A stretch of 64,000 nucleotides of DNA, from the NCBI GenBank assembly GCA_022828595.1, contig JAKGHH010000007.1, positions 36,332,356 through 36,396,355 on the forward strand. The letters are read 5' to 3'. The position numbers and the translations under genes are program-made. The stretch is from Nelumbo lutea (lineage: Eukaryota > Streptophyta > Magnoliopsida > Proteales > Nelumbonaceae). Below are positions 34,320 through 47,440 of the stretch, one piece after another; the stretch's first letter is position 1, and the number at the start of each line of letters is the position of its first letter. The notes beneath the pieces were generated by a model, which saw only the letters and a list, made by a program, of their open reading frames with translations, was not told where the DNA came from and searched no databases.

Positions 34320-36120
34320 GCAGTTTTGGCATTGTGGACTCTAGTTTAAAGACATAGAGACAACAAAATCCTTTCAACTCCAGCCAGAGCAGAGGTTAGG
34401 TTACTGCCTCTATGGGATGTGAAACCAAGAGGTTAGTGACGTTGTGCTGCTTCAATCATCAATTGTTGAAACATATCTTGCTACCGTCGGTTTTTTCTAT
34501 GAGATAGAGAATTTTGAAACCAAGAGGTTTTCTCTATGAGATGAAGTGTTGAAGCAAATATATCCGCTTCGATTCATATAGCAAGGTGTTCATTCCAAAG
34601 AGGGTCATAGCTTGTAGTCAATTAGGCTATATGATCTTGCCTCCTCATTCTCTTTTACCTATGCCATGAGAATATATTGAATATTATTACATTAAATATA
34701 TTTATATTGTTTATATTATTTATATTATGTATATTAAAATATTTTTTAAATTTTACTTATATTTTAAATTTTTTATTTAAGTAAATATATTTTCCAAAAA
34801 ACTTTTAATTAAAAAAAAAATCTATGATTTAGGTCCCCTACAAAAAACATGTCTTTGTCGATGATCGAGGATGGAGGGTAACTATTATTCCTTGTGGAAA
34901 CTGGGTCAGAAATCAAGACTTGTTTAAAAGTAGGGGTCTAGGACAAGGATTATGGTTCTTGGCCCATTGCCACCCCTTGGTCATTTTCTTTCAACCATAG
35001 TGACTTGGTTTACATTTCTCACAAAATAGATTTGTCAAAGTAAACAATATCCAAAATACCCAAGTGTTAGAAAGAAGTGAAGAGTTATTTTTAGCAAGCT
35101 GGTGAACAATTTGTTGGGATGAAAAATTTCCCTGTCCAAGCCAGGTACTCAACTTCTTCGACCCCATCGAGTCAAGGATGGAGATTGCCTTGGTGGGGAC
35201 AAAACTTGATTGTAATACCCAATTAGGGATGAGGATGGGGATGGAGAGTGAATTCCTCGCCCTACCCTAACCCTAATTGTATGTATTAAATATATATGTA
35301 TATATTGAATATATACATATATAATGTTATTTATATTATATATATATATATATATATCAAAGTATATTTAAAATACTTTTATATTTTAAAAACTTTCCTT
35401 ACTTTAAGTAAATCTATTTCCTGAATGTACTTTTAATTTAAAAATTTTGGGGATTTGGGCCCCCTATAGGGACAATCCATCTCTATCGGGGTTTGGGGGT
35501 GGAGGTTCATTTTTATCCTCAATGGAGGGACAATCTGCCTTATTTCCATTCCTACCCGTGATTGAGTATCAAAAATCATCAGTTTGCTTATAGTAGATAT
35601 AGATGGAGGTCAAGCATCAATAGCCACTAATGACTTATAACTATAAACTATTCAGAAGTGACACACGAGCTTTATTAAGAAAAATTGAGCAAGGAGCTCT
35701 ATGACATAATTAAGCAATGGCCATCAATGTCCAATTCAAGCAATATTTTTTTGGGTATTGTCAAATTTATTCAGTCCTAATGCAAGTTGTGTTTTATTGG
35801 GAGTGGCCAATTTCCTATGCTCTAGATAAATTTGAATTTTTTTTTTTTGTATTTTAATGCTACTTTTTGTTAATTTTTAAACTTTATTAGTTTGTTATTG
35901 TTTCCATATTAGTTTTTAGGTAAAATAAAAATAAAAAAAAAAACTCCTTTTATAACAATTCTATAAACCACCCTTGTGTTTTGGTCCTAACAAAAACCTA
36001 CCCTACAGTTTTGATAAACAAATGCAATTTCGAATTTCTGGGTTGTGATGGGTAGAAAGGAATTGCGATTTTGAATTTATGAGATGCGGTGGGGTGAAAG
36101 GAATTGCGATTTCGAAGACT
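34320..36120. other. Non-coding; two diverged AT-centred repeat copies
   Basis: 34670-34870 and 35270-35470 share a plan: TATATTGAATAT-type core, then AAGTAAATATATTT and GGTCCCCTA/GGCCCCCTATAGGGA. 35195-35565 probably is a whole element (GATGAGGATGGGGATGG ... TTCCATTCCTACCCG). (TA)n at 35330-35358. No gene seen. Confidence 0.45.
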
Positions 36121-36124
36121 ATGT

Positions 36125-36300
36125 GTTTTAGGTGAGACCTTGATTGCAATTTTGGTGAAGATGCAGTTTTGGGTGTGGTTTTAGACGCAATTTTGGCAAA
36201 GGTACAATTTGGGGTGTAGATTCGGGTGTAATTTTGGCATAGGAACGGTTTTGGGTGAAGTTTGGTTGCGATTTTGGCACGAGAATGATTTTGGGTGTAC
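36125..36300. repeat. About 40-45 bp minisatellite
   Basis: Degenerate units of GCAATTTTGG...GGTTTTGGGTGTGG recur five or six times. A minus-strand open frame here (PKPFLCQNYT-like repeats) follows from the period and is not counted as a gene. Confidence 0.65.
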
Positions 36301-36479
36301 AAGGAACATGCCTATCACGCCAACAAACACTAAAACATAGGTTTGAATCATGCTGGGAAGGTCTATCACGTCCAACCTTCTTGAGGTGTGATTTGGAATT
36401 GCATGAAATTGAACACCCTATAAAGGTCCTGATAATTCCCCAATGGAGTTTCTAGTTGTGAGCTTCGAAAAGCTCATGG

Positions 36480-38723
36480 TTGGCTCAAAGAAATGGAGTC
36501 GTCACCCATTTTCTCAAGGAAATGGGGCCTCATTTTTAGATTTGAAAAATTGATTTAAATCTTTGATAGTAACTCCATTTTCCACGAAAAATGCACACAA
36601 CCGAAAGATTTTGGATTCCGATAATTGGGAGAGGGAAGGTGTTAGGCACCCCTCTCTCCAAGTTGTTGCAATGGCCTAATACAGGAGTTGTTCGGGCTCA
36701 AATTCTAGTGAAACGCAAATTAATAAGATTGCTCAAAGCTCTTGAAATTTGACGAAAATATTTCCAACTTCACCCAAAATTGATTTAAGGTGATTCTATC
36801 GGGTCTTAGGTACTGGTTTCCCTAAGACCTCACCTCTCTACCTCTTTTCTCAATCTGGTGGAAGTTGAGAATGCAAGTTTCCCATGGTTTTAAAACTTTA
36901 AGCAACCCGAAACTAAACTAAAAGCAAAGAGACAGTGGAATGAGAGACTTGCCTCTTGTGTGTGACCTTGAAACAAACTTTCCGACAGTGAGAAAGACTT
37001 CAAACGAAACTTGAGTGAGTTACAGAATTAGGTTGAGCGTTTCCAGTGTTAAGTCTGAAAAGCAAGAGAAACAAATTTAAGGTTTGAGCTTGGCTTTAAG
37101 GATTTAGGGATTTCAAGTAGAATGCATGTATTATAAAAGTTGGAAAACTACTCCTCCCCCCCCCCCCCTCTCGAGCTCGAGTTGGGCCTATATTTATAGA
37201 GAAAAAAGGAGGGGAAAGAGTCTAAAACTCATCCAGTTATAGTGCTTGGGACTCAACAGTGATTTTTCACACAAATCAACAAAGATTCTTCAAAGAAACA
37301 AATGCCCTGTCAAGCTTTCATATTTGGTGAAACATTTTCTTTGATTTAGGGGTGGTTTTCATAAGTTTTGTGCGTCTAATGGGAGCTTAGGACGTGTCTA
37401 TCATGGCAATCTCATATTTAGGACTGCCACTAGCAGAAAATGTAAATTTAATGAACTTTAAAATGTTATTTTGTCTTTTCTTGGTTTTAAGTAGGAATAT
37501 ATTGGGGCTTTTGGTATCTTTGGGTCTATTAGTCTTTATTTCATTGGTCCAATTGTTCTATTGGGTCTGACATATGCCATCACCCCTTTGAGACTTTAGG
37601 TTGGGACAAACGATGTGGAAATTTAATCTTGTGCTTCAAAATGGTATCTTTCTTGTTTAATGGTCAAACGGATGAACCTGGTCACGAAATTTGGCATGCT
37701 GGAGCTTTTGGGTCTCTGAACATAATGGTGATGTCTAATTGGTCAAATAGGGTCAGGATGAATCAAGATCTATGGCTGACAAGTTCCTATCAACGAGATT
37801 TACCAAAATAAGATATTAGTTTTATGAAGGGTCAAACAAGGGAATTTTGGGATGAAAATTGGCAAGTAGGCACTTTTGGTCATCCCAAGTCTGATGGAAG
37901 CTACAAATCTTTGATTAGAGGATTGGAATAATAGATTTAGTTCAGATCTTGGCCTTAGCTTATGGTTTTCCAATCAACAAGAGGGCTCGAAATGGAATCT
38001 TACTTTTTCAATGGTCAAATGGAGGTGTTTGGTCATGAAATTTGACACGCTGGGTATTTTTGTGTCTCTGAACACAATGCTGATGTCTAACGGGTCAAAT
38101 AGGATCAGGATGATAGATGCTAAGCTCTACTCGATGAGATTTTTTAAAATAGGATCTAGGATTGATGGTGGGTCAAACGAGGAAAGTTTGTGATGAAATT
38201 TCGTGGGTAGGTACGGATTAGGGTGAGCAGTCAAGTGGATGGTTCTGATCTAAGAAAAATATGGTCGTTCTTGGTAATTGTTCAGGGCCATCAAAATGGA
38301 ATGTTAATGTTTTTGCAGTTGATCATCGTAGATTTATGGTGAGATTCGCTAGTTGATTGCTTCCTAGTGATCTTGAGGTGATGGGTGTGTTGGATTTGAT
38401 TTTGAGGAGTTGGAATTTGAATATCGCATAGACCGGGATTGTTAAAAAGGGAGTTGGCGTGATGAACTATGGATCTTTAGAGTTTAGTCATGAAAATTGA
38501 TATGTAACTAAGTTATAGTTTTCTAAGTTTGGGGATGGTTTTTGATCAAATGTTGATGTTGATTTGAAGGTTCCCATTCGTCCCATGGATTGTGTGAAAG
38601 GAGGGTATTTCGGGACTTTGGAAAGTCTGAAGTTAATCTAGTTGTGTTTCCAAGTTTTTGGGGTATAAGAAGAGGGTACATAAAGGTAGGGTGAAGGGAC
38701 CGAGCAAAAATTAGGTGCTGACA
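36480..38723 (-). mobile_element. Probable Ogre-like LTR remnant, minus strand
   Basis: On the minus strand it starts TGTCAGCACCTAATTTTTGC at 38723, a common start of large Tat/Ogre LTRs. A minus-strand TATA (TATAAATA) lies at 37191-37198, followed by a GGGTGCCTAACACCTTCCCT motif (36635-36654 reversed) and TGACGACTCC (36495-36504 reversed), which resembles a tRNA-Arg primer site. The U3 has long degenerate repeats: 37650-37760 and 38000-38115 share GGTCATGAAATTTG and GGGTCAAATAGG. The internal coding region is missing. LTR start is the firmest point; the end and primer site are tentative. Confidence 0.55.
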
Positions 38724-39733
38724 AATGGTTAATGGTAAGTTTGATATTTTACAAGAAGTAATGCCTTTACATCAATGTTTTCCATTTGGAATGCTGACAA
38801 AAGGAAGGTATTTGCACCTTTTTTTTAAAAAGAAAGATACCTTATGGACAAAACATAAGGTAACTTCAAAGGATTGTTAGAAAAACCAAGGAGATTTTTA
38901 TAATTTTCCCTATTTTAAATGAAATTTAAATTAATTAAAATATATTTAAAATTAATAAAAATTTTATCAATTTTTGTTTTTATTAATCTTTAACAACTTT
39001 AATTAATTATACTAAGCCTTTATTTTTAGTGAAACTTAAGTTGGTTTGGAATTATTTATAAACTAATAATTGTTAGACAATTTTATATTAGTTTTGTATT
39101 AATTTTAAATAGATATTAGTTTTTAATTTATCTTAATACCTTTTATTAATTTATTTATTTTTATTATATTATAAAAATATTTTCATCAACAATAAATATA
39201 TTTTCTTTAAGTAATTTACTAAATTATTTTTACTATCGTTAATTAATTTTTATTATTTCCAAATGCAATATAAATGTTTTATAATTTTTATGATATTTTA
39301 TCCAATGTTTTCAACCTGTCATTGACTTGGATGATTGAACCGTTCAAATTGTGGCTCAGCGCTATTTGTAATTCTATATTTCCTAAACCCACTATTTTTG
39401 TTAAAACCATTGACTTGGTCAATACATGTTTGAACCAAGTGGTTGAACCATTCACCCTTTTGACCTATTCAATATGTCATGGGTTACAATATAGAATGTG
39501 TTGAAAACTTATAAAGGACTTAACTTTGTCCTCGATTGTCCATTGGGTGATCTTTTTTATTTTGGGTAACTTTTCGCAATCATTGCAACCCCAGTATCCA
39601 AAAAAAAAGAAGAAAGAAAATCAAATTTTGGCCTCAAAATTCAATTTTGGGTCTTTTATTTATAAAAATTAAAAGCTAAAATAAAAGTACAAATTAGAAA
39701 TATTATATGCATACATGTAAAATATAATTATAT

Positions 39734-39764
<31 letters not shown>

Positions 39765-41112
39765 CAAATGGATAACATGACATAGTTAGTTTGACTCATC
39801 CAACTAGCACAATTGAATTGTTGACTTGTTACCTAGAGGCAAAAACTATTCAGCCTCTAAGATAGTTTTTAAAAAGCAAATTACTTGATTAATTAACTTA
39901 AAAATTAAATATATTTTAAACAAAATAAGATTGTTTAGCCTAATAATATAAGTAATAAGTAATATAATTAATCATTAGATATCTTAATTTAATATAATTA
40001 ATTTTATTAATAATTGTAATTTATTGTAAATATATCTAATGTATCTAAAATTATAGTTAAATTGAAATGTACATAGATAAAGTCAGTGGATTTAATGGTA
40101 ATGGAAATGAGAGAGAACTAGTGGCATGAGTTATTGAAAGAAAGAGTTAATGGCATAATTAATGATGAGAGATAATTAATTAAAGGAGTTAATTGGAAAG
40201 AGGAGAGAGAGTGGTGAATCAATGAGGAGAGATAAAAGTGTTAAAGGTGATTGGCCAACTAAGAAAATTAGAAAATTTAAAAAAAAAAATACAGAAAAAA
40301 AAAGATAAGTGCTTTTCAAAGACAACCATAAAATAGGAAAGTGTCACCTTGGCACATTCTATTTTAATATATAGACATCGATGGATAGGATCTAACCTCC
40401 AACCATCTCTTATGATACCTTTTAGAAAGATCTCATTCTTGTTTTAAGGCCTAGTTCATCATCATTGAACTAGATTTTTTTAGAGAAAGCGTGATTTATT
40501 CCCTTTCTTGGATATAATACATAATTACATCATATTTATGGACTAAGACAAATTAGTACTATTCAAATTCAAATTCTTACACTCTTTTGGGCTCTATGTA
40601 TCCTATCAAACTCTACCATAAATCATAAAATAATAAAAAACCTAAGAATTTTGTTTTAGGGTAACTCAACGTCAAAACACTTAGATGGGAGTGGTGATGG
40701 ATTGTGGTATGAGTCAAGAACACATGCATGAATTCACATGTACAAATTTTATGCGTATGGATCAATGGCATATATATAAACACGCAAATGTGTGGATTCC
40801 ATTAATAGAAACATCTGAACAACACATATATGTGGGCCCCACCAGTACATAGAATTTGTACAAAATAGATATGCGGTCCCCATTAACATACAAAATCAAT
40901 ACTAGAAAATAGATATTTGGAACCCAACGACACAGAACTTGTACAAAAGAGATATTTGATTGCTTTCGTTGACTCAAGATCCATACACATCACCACAAAA
41001 AGCCTGTAAAACACATGAAGTGTGATCAGATGGAACCATTTGAGTCTCTACCATGATTATCTGATCCAATGGTTTGCGTAGTTTGAATACAACTCTTAAA
41101 TTTGCATTTTAG
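38724..41112. other. AT-rich non-coding DNA with old repeats
   Basis: 39290-39600 resembles 19300-19590 (TTTTGGGTAACTTTTCGCAA type). (TA)n at 39727-39765. 40080-40380 carries GAGAGATAATTAAT-like purine-rich sequence, similar in style to 30490-30790, ending ATTCTATTTTAATATATAG. 40400-41110 shows nothing recognizable. Confidence 0.45.
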
Positions 41113-41120
41113 GACTCTTG

Positions 41121-41368
41121 TAAGAGTGTAAATGGATCAAATTCGAATTGGATCAGGCAATATTTGAATTCGAATTCGGTTATAAAATCTGATATCTGAA
41201 TTTGATTTGATATTTGATAGATATTGAAAATTAATATCTGAATTCGAATTCAATTAAATATTCAAACATTCGATTCGATTTGAATTCGATTAATTAATTA
41301 TTTTAGATAACTAATAAATATATAAAATAAATATTTTATTGATATAAAGTATGCAAATATATAACTTA

Positions 41369-41400
<32 letters not shown>

Positions 41401-41625
41401 TTACATAAAATATTTTATATATTATATATAAGAATTAAATAATAGGTCGAATTCGGATATTTATCGAATCGAATCAGGTCATATCTGAATTCGAATCTGA
41501 TTAGCTATTCAATATGAATATGATATCCAAATTCAATCAATTAGAAATTCAAATTATCTGAATTTGATTCGATTATATTGAATATCGAATTCAAAATCGA
41601 TTTTCGAATACCGTTTACACCCCTA
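41121..41625. mobile_element. hAT MITE (505 bp)
   Basis: Left end TAAGAGTGTAAATGG; right end, reversed, TAGGGGTGTAAACGG. GACTCTTG (41113-41120) and GACACTTG (41626-41633) match at 7 of 8 bases, fitting a hAT target duplication. The interior repeats GAATTCGAATTC-like words. No coding capacity. Confidence 0.75.
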
Positions 41626-42074
41626 GACACTTGATGATGAAACGGATGGAATGACAAGATCTAGTAGGCCATCGATGTCTTTCCTTCACCCTAATTTGGA
41701 TTAGATAAAACAAAGCAAAACAAATTTTGAAGTATTTCTTCCTTTTTTTTCAGTTAAAGCAAAACAGATAACAAGAAAATGAAAAAGATGCATCACATAA
41801 AAGGTAGTTATGCTTCTTTGACGAAGAACATATATTCTTTGCTATGCTTGTTCTCCTTTGTCAAGGCCAAGAGATGGCAATACATATAACTTATAAAACT
41901 AATAAACAATTAGGAGTAAAGAAAAAGAGCATGGTCTTGGGATTTAGCCAAACTACTTGCTACTAGGCATCGAAGGTAATGAATTATGCTGTCAACAGGC
42001 CAATCTTCTTATAAGTCCCCTTTCCCAACCCAGCACTTGCATTAAAGAAATATTAGCAGGATCTCCTAGACTGA

Positions 42075-42533
<459 letters not shown>

Positions 42534-42776
42534 TGATATATGGGTTGAACTAACACAGCCATAATGGTCTCCTTCGTTCCCCTCAATCTCCTATTATATA
42601 TATATATATAAAAATTAAAGTAAAATAAGAAAAGAATTCCCCCTTTATATGCAGGTATTTGTGCACCCTATTCTTATCCAACAAATTAAAGGAGATAATA
42701 TATAATATTAAACACAAAGTTATGAAATACCTTTGATGATAAGATGATCATACAATGTTTACACTATATTTTGTTT

Positions 42777-44390
42777 CATGGTTTTCAAAACCGGACTGGA
42801 CCGGATGGTCGGACTTAAAAACCGGTAACTGGTCGGCCCCCAGGTCCGGTTATACTAAAAACCAGAAATTTCAAAAATAAAAACATTGAAAAAGTTAGAA
42901 ACCACTGACCCAGGCGGTTGGACTGCTAAACTGTTCGACCCGGGTAGCGGTTCACGGGTTACTTTTTTATTTTCAATGTTTTAAATAAAACAAAAAAAAA
43001 ACAAAAAATAAAATGCCTTTAATATCCCCAACCCAGAATCGAACTTTAGTCTCTTTAGGGTTAGAACCCCATTTTCGTTCTAACCCTTCCCTCCTCTCAA
43101 GCCTCACACCCAATCGACCACCTATGGCAGCTAGCACTTGTAGACTCCAATAGTAAGAGTTTGTGGCGGCCGACTTGCAGTGGTGGATGGCTAGTTTGCA
43201 ACGGCTGTCCGACAAGTTTGCAGTGACGGGTAGGGAGAAGCACTTGCAGCAGACGACAGTAACACTACCATTGGGCATTGGCGATTCTGCAAGTTGGAGC
43301 AGCACTTGCCTGCGATCAAGCCCGAGCCCAATGTCACACCACCATTTTCAAGGAACTGTTTTACTGAGAAGATCCTGATGTTTTTGGTCAAGAGGAGCTC
43401 CGAAAAAGAATGTTGCACTACTCTACACTGGTTGGATGAAATATTGTTTTTGGAACCATGATATGGTAGGTGCATTTCCATCTCTTTAGATTTTTAAGTT
43501 TGTTATGAAATTTTTTCTTACTGAAATTTCTGTTGCTTGAAATTATTAGAAAATAGTGCTGGGCTGGAACAGAATTTGCGTAATTGAGAAGAAATCTAGG
43601 AAAACAGTGTTGGGCTGGAATAGAATTTCCGTTGCTTGAAATTATAAAGAGTTTCTACAATTCTTTGGGATGAAATCCATACAGTTCCATGATGAACATA
43701 TGACATGGAATTTTGAAAAGGTTGGTCAATGCTATTTGAATTGCTTGATTTTTAGAAGATTTGGAGATTGATTGTGAGTGTTTTGACACCTAGGAGCAGT
43801 TCTAAAGAAATTCTCAGAAATTGAAGAAAAAACAAAGTTTTGAAGTTTTTTGCTTGGTTGGAGCTTAGAGAGCAACATTTGACATGGTTCTTAGGTATAA
43901 ATTAATGTAATTTTTCTGATCAATTAGGTAAAATTAATGTATATTGAAGTATTTTAGAGATCAATCTTGGTTGCATAGCAATCTAACATTCTAGAGTGAA
44001 TACTCTTATTTCTCCCCTTTTATTTTGGTGCCAGGGGAATCTATCCCTGTGAATCTTGATTTTAGGTCAAGGATTTTTGCATTTTAGGATTTAACATTCT
44101 AGAGTTTTTTTTTGTATTTTTTAGAATTTTTCTGTATTTTATTTTTATATTTTTTATGTTTTTGTACTATATTATTTTTTTACTTAGATAGTTTTATTTT
44201 CTGTATTCTTCTGTATTTTTTCTGTTTTTTATTTAATTTTATGCTATTTTTATTATTTATAAATATTTTTTTATTTTAAATTTATTTATGACATCACGGG
44301 TCAAGCTGTTCGACCTGAATGGTTGAACCGCTTAACCGGAAACCGGTCCCTTGACCAGTTCTGTTTCTGATTCGTTTTTTAAAAATCATG
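42777..44390. mobile_element. AACCGG-family element, fuller copy (about 1.6 kb)
   Basis: Starts CATGGTTTTCAAAACCGG and ends AACCGGTCCC ... TTTTTTAAAAATCATG, short imperfect inverted ends. From 43430 it matches 10690-11660. The middle (43010-43420) is GC-richer and could be captured sequence, but no protein family is recognized. Class unclear; non-autonomous. Confidence 0.55.
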
Positions 44391-44507
44391 TTTTGTTTGT
44401 GTGTTTGAGAGAGAGGGAAATAATTAAAAAGAAAATAATTACACGTCCATATTAAAGACTGTCAAAACAAGGAGAGGGAGAGAGAGAGAGAGAGAGATCA
44501 GTCAAAA

Positions 44508-44922
44508 TAAGGATGTCAATGGACCGATTTTAGATTGGACCCCATCCAGTCCAAAACCAATTTGATGGATTGGATGGACTGACAAGATATATTAGATTGG
44601 ACCAATCCGGTCCAAAATATTTATTAAATTAGATTGGACCTGGTCTATCCGTAACAAGTTTATATTGGATTTGGTTGGATTAAGACAATATTGGGTTTAT
44701 TGATATAAAATAGGAATATATGTGCCAATGGACTGTGTTTGAGTTGAAACCAATCTATTTCAAAATGAATTTGACTCAATTGGATGGTCCAGACATTGAA
44801 TTGAATCGGTCCAAATTGGTCTAAAACATTTATTGGATTGGATTAAACCTGGTCCATTTTATAATAGATTCACATTGGACTATATCGAATTGGACCAAAT
44901 CCAGTCCAAATGACACTCCCTA
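44508..44922. mobile_element. hAT MITE (415 bp) with perfect 8-bp target duplication
   Basis: AGTCAAAA flanks it exactly (44500-44507 and 44923-44930). Ends TAAGGATGTCAATGG and, reversed, TAGGGAGTGTCATTTGG. The interior is built of GGATTGGACC/GGTCCAATC words shared with 50673-51058, 52244-53394 and 32225-32520, so this copy fixes the family as hAT. Confidence 0.85.
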
Positions 44923-45146
44923 AGTCAAAAGTACTAATCCTCTATACATGTAAATTGTGGTGGTTGTGGAGTAGAGAGCCTGAACCTCTTTCCTAAGTAG
45001 AGTGCAGAAGAAAATGTGGATAGAAAAAGAAAGCCCATCTTAATTTTGGGTGCAGCTTGGGTGGTCTCAGGTTGGGATTTTGTAAAAGTTTGAATGGGCC
45101 TGGCCCATAAATTCGAACCGTATAAAATTTTCAAAATGGGATATCT

Positions 45147-45310
45147 GACTTTTTTTTGGTAAAGAGGAAATGTATTGAAAAACGACAAAGGCAGAACACA
45201 ACATAAAACAGTCTGAGGATCTCACTGGATAGAGATTGCCCTTCCTAAGCTAAACAATCTAAATCCGAGTAGTCTAAAAGAACGATTCCTCTATCAGTGA
45301 GACCCCCCCT
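45147..45310 (-). repeat. Possible LINE 3'-end fragment
   Basis: A T-run at 45150-45157 followed by GGTAAAGAGGAAATGTATTG reads on the minus strand as a LINE tail ending in A's. No protein-coding part is left. Weak. Confidence 0.35.
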
Positions 45311-45317
45311 GACCAAC

Positions 45318-45630
45318 GTTTTAAAAAGTGATTCAGAAACGGAACCGTTCTGGCCATCGGTTTTTGGGTTGATGGTCCAACCGTCCAATTTGAATGAATA
45401 GCCTATTCTGATAAATAAATTTAAAAAATAATTAAAAATTTAAAAATGGTCAAAATCATTGAATGAGTCGATGGGTTGACGATTCAACTGCCCAGATCAA
45501 TAGATTATTGACTTTTTCAACGGGTTTTCACTAAAAATCAGGTTTTGGATAAAACAGAACCAATTGCCTGAACGATTTCCAGGCCAAACGATCCGACCGT
45601 CTGAATCAACGATGGTTCGAAAACCTTACC
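45318..45630. mobile_element. GGTTCGAC-family MITE, single copy
   Basis: GTTTTAAAAAGTGATTCAG with GGAACCGTTCTGGCC at the left pairs imperfectly with GGTTTTCGAACCATCG and CGGATCGTTTGGCC (reversed) at the right. Its parts recur in the 24000-25150 cluster, and it is probably the basic unit there. Confidence 0.55.
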
Positions 45631-46343
45631 CGTGACCCTGAGCTAGAGAGTGTGCATCACTATTAAAATTCCTGTTTACAAAATTGAAAGAAAAGTCCAA
45701 ATTTTCACCAAAAAGGATTGGCCTGCTGCAAAGTTCCTACTTTTTCCATTAAGCGCATCAACTAAGAATTGACAACAGTCTGATTCGAACACACACTTTC
45801 ACCCCTTATTAATCTTGCCTTCTTCTGTCCTTAACCCACCATGTCTACTTCCTCATTTCTTTCACAACCCATCTCCTCTTCCAACATTATTCATTTTTTA
45901 AGTTAGGTTGTGTTTTGAGTTCCTAAATGCTTATTCATCCATCAGATAAAAGAAGTGTTTTGAGTTCATATGTAATGATTATGAAAGAAAATAATAATTA
46001 ACATAATAAATAAATTGGATTTTTAACTCTAACAACTCCTAAATTTTGAGAAAAAGCCAATTTCAACCCTAAGGATTTAAAGGGTCATCTTTAACCCCCA
46101 AACTTTGGAGAAAATGCCAATTGTAGGCAGAAACATGCGACATTTGAAACGGCGTTGACAGATTCGTTAAATAATGAATAAAATAATAATAAATGTTGGC
46201 ATCATGGCATTATTCAACTCAAAAGAATGAACAATTAATAAATTTAATCTCACACATTATCAAGAATAAAATAAAAATTATTTAATATATAAATTAATAA
46301 ATATTAAATATAACATAAGTGAATCTCATTTAAAATTATTAAT

Positions 46344-46505
46344 GGATCCACTTGAAATTACAGGTGGGTCTCACATAAAATTTTCTCTTTTAAGAGAAAA
46401 AATAATCAATGGATCCCACTTGAAATTACAGGTGGGTCTCACATAAAATTTTCTCTTTTAAGAGAAAAATAATCAATGGATCCCACTTGAAATTATATAT
46501 GGGCC
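46344..46505. repeat. 67-bp tandem repeat, about 2.4 copies
   Basis: Units start at GGATCC (46344, 46411, 46478) and are nearly identical. Each contains the near-palindrome TTCTCTTTTAAGAGAA. It lies in the left arm only; the right arm has one unit's worth, so it expanded after the arms formed. Confidence 0.85.
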
Positions 46506-46524
46506 CTACTTAAAATTATGGGTG

Positions 46525-47080
46525 GGTCTCTCTCTACCATTTGGGCATTCAGTTGTTTCTCTCTCCCTTGTCCTCATTTTCACCCGCCTTAAGACTTCCC
46601 CCTTTTCTCTATCTCTCTGGCCGTCTTCTCCCTCCCTTGTCTTCCTTTTTAACCGAGCCACCAAGCTACTACCTCCATTTGCATATGGCCAAAATGTTTT
46701 GTGGATCTGGGTCTTGAGCCACCAGGCTACCACCTCCATCTACATCCTCTATGATGCCCAAGATGTTGTATGGATCTAGGTCCCAAGCCACCACATGAGC
46801 ACACTTGTTAATCCGATGATCAAGATGTTCTACGGATCTGGGTCGAGTTCCTTCCATCTGAGATTGATTATTGGTTGTGCATCCCTTTTTAAATTCTCCT
46901 CGATGTTGAACCCATTCCCATTCCCTTTCTCGGTAGGCTCCTTGTTGAGTCCTCAAGCATGTTTCACTCCTCGGTCCTAACCTGGCTCAACAAACATAGG
47001 AACTTAGGAGATGTTGGTCCCTGAGTTACATCATGGTTTCGTCAATGCCCCGCATCAAGCAAGAAGAAGAAGAAGAGAAG
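46525..47080. other. Core of the foldback element, possible captured sequence
   Basis: CT-rich leader, then three degenerate copies of an approximately 65-bp unit with ATGTT(T/G)T(G/A)TGGATCTGGGTC (near 46690, 46760, 46825). Short open frames exist on both strands, but none resembles a known protein. It differs in composition from the AT-rich arms. Confidence 0.5.
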
Positions 47081-47440
47081 AGAGAGACCCACCTATAATT
47101 TTAAGTGGGACCTACTTATATATAAGTTTTAATATGTATTAATTTATATATTAAATCATTTTTCTTTTATTCTTGGTAATGTGTGAGATTGTATTTATTA
47201 ATTTTTGGTAATATTTATTAATTTTTTATTTGAATAGTGCCACATCAATATTTGTTTATTTTATTCATTATTTAACGGATCTGTCAATACCATTTCATTT
47301 CAAACACCGTTTATTTTTACTAGGGTTGGCTTTTTCTCCAAAGTTTAGGGTCGAAAATGGCTCTTTAAATTCTTTAGAGTCTAAAATTGGCCTTTTCACA
47401 AAGTTCACGGGTTGTCATAGCCAAAAATCATAAATAAATT

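Larger units (their letters stand above)
46017..47429. mobile_element. Foldback Mutator-like element (1413 bp), 11-bp target duplication
   Basis: ATAAATAAATT flanks both ends (46006-46016, 47430-47440). The arms run roughly 46018-46510 and 47080-47429: left GAGAAAAAGCCAATTT, CTTTGGAGAAAATGCC and CGTTAAATAATGAATAAAAT all have reversed partners on the right. Long arms plus an 11-bp duplication indicate a Mutator-like element. The 570-bp core is GC-richer and is described separately. No transposase. Confidence 0.78.

Noticed and set aside
36003..36375. Minus-strand frames with repeated PKPFLCQN-like words
   Set aside because: They translate a degenerate 40-45 bp minisatellite; no start context or family resemblance.
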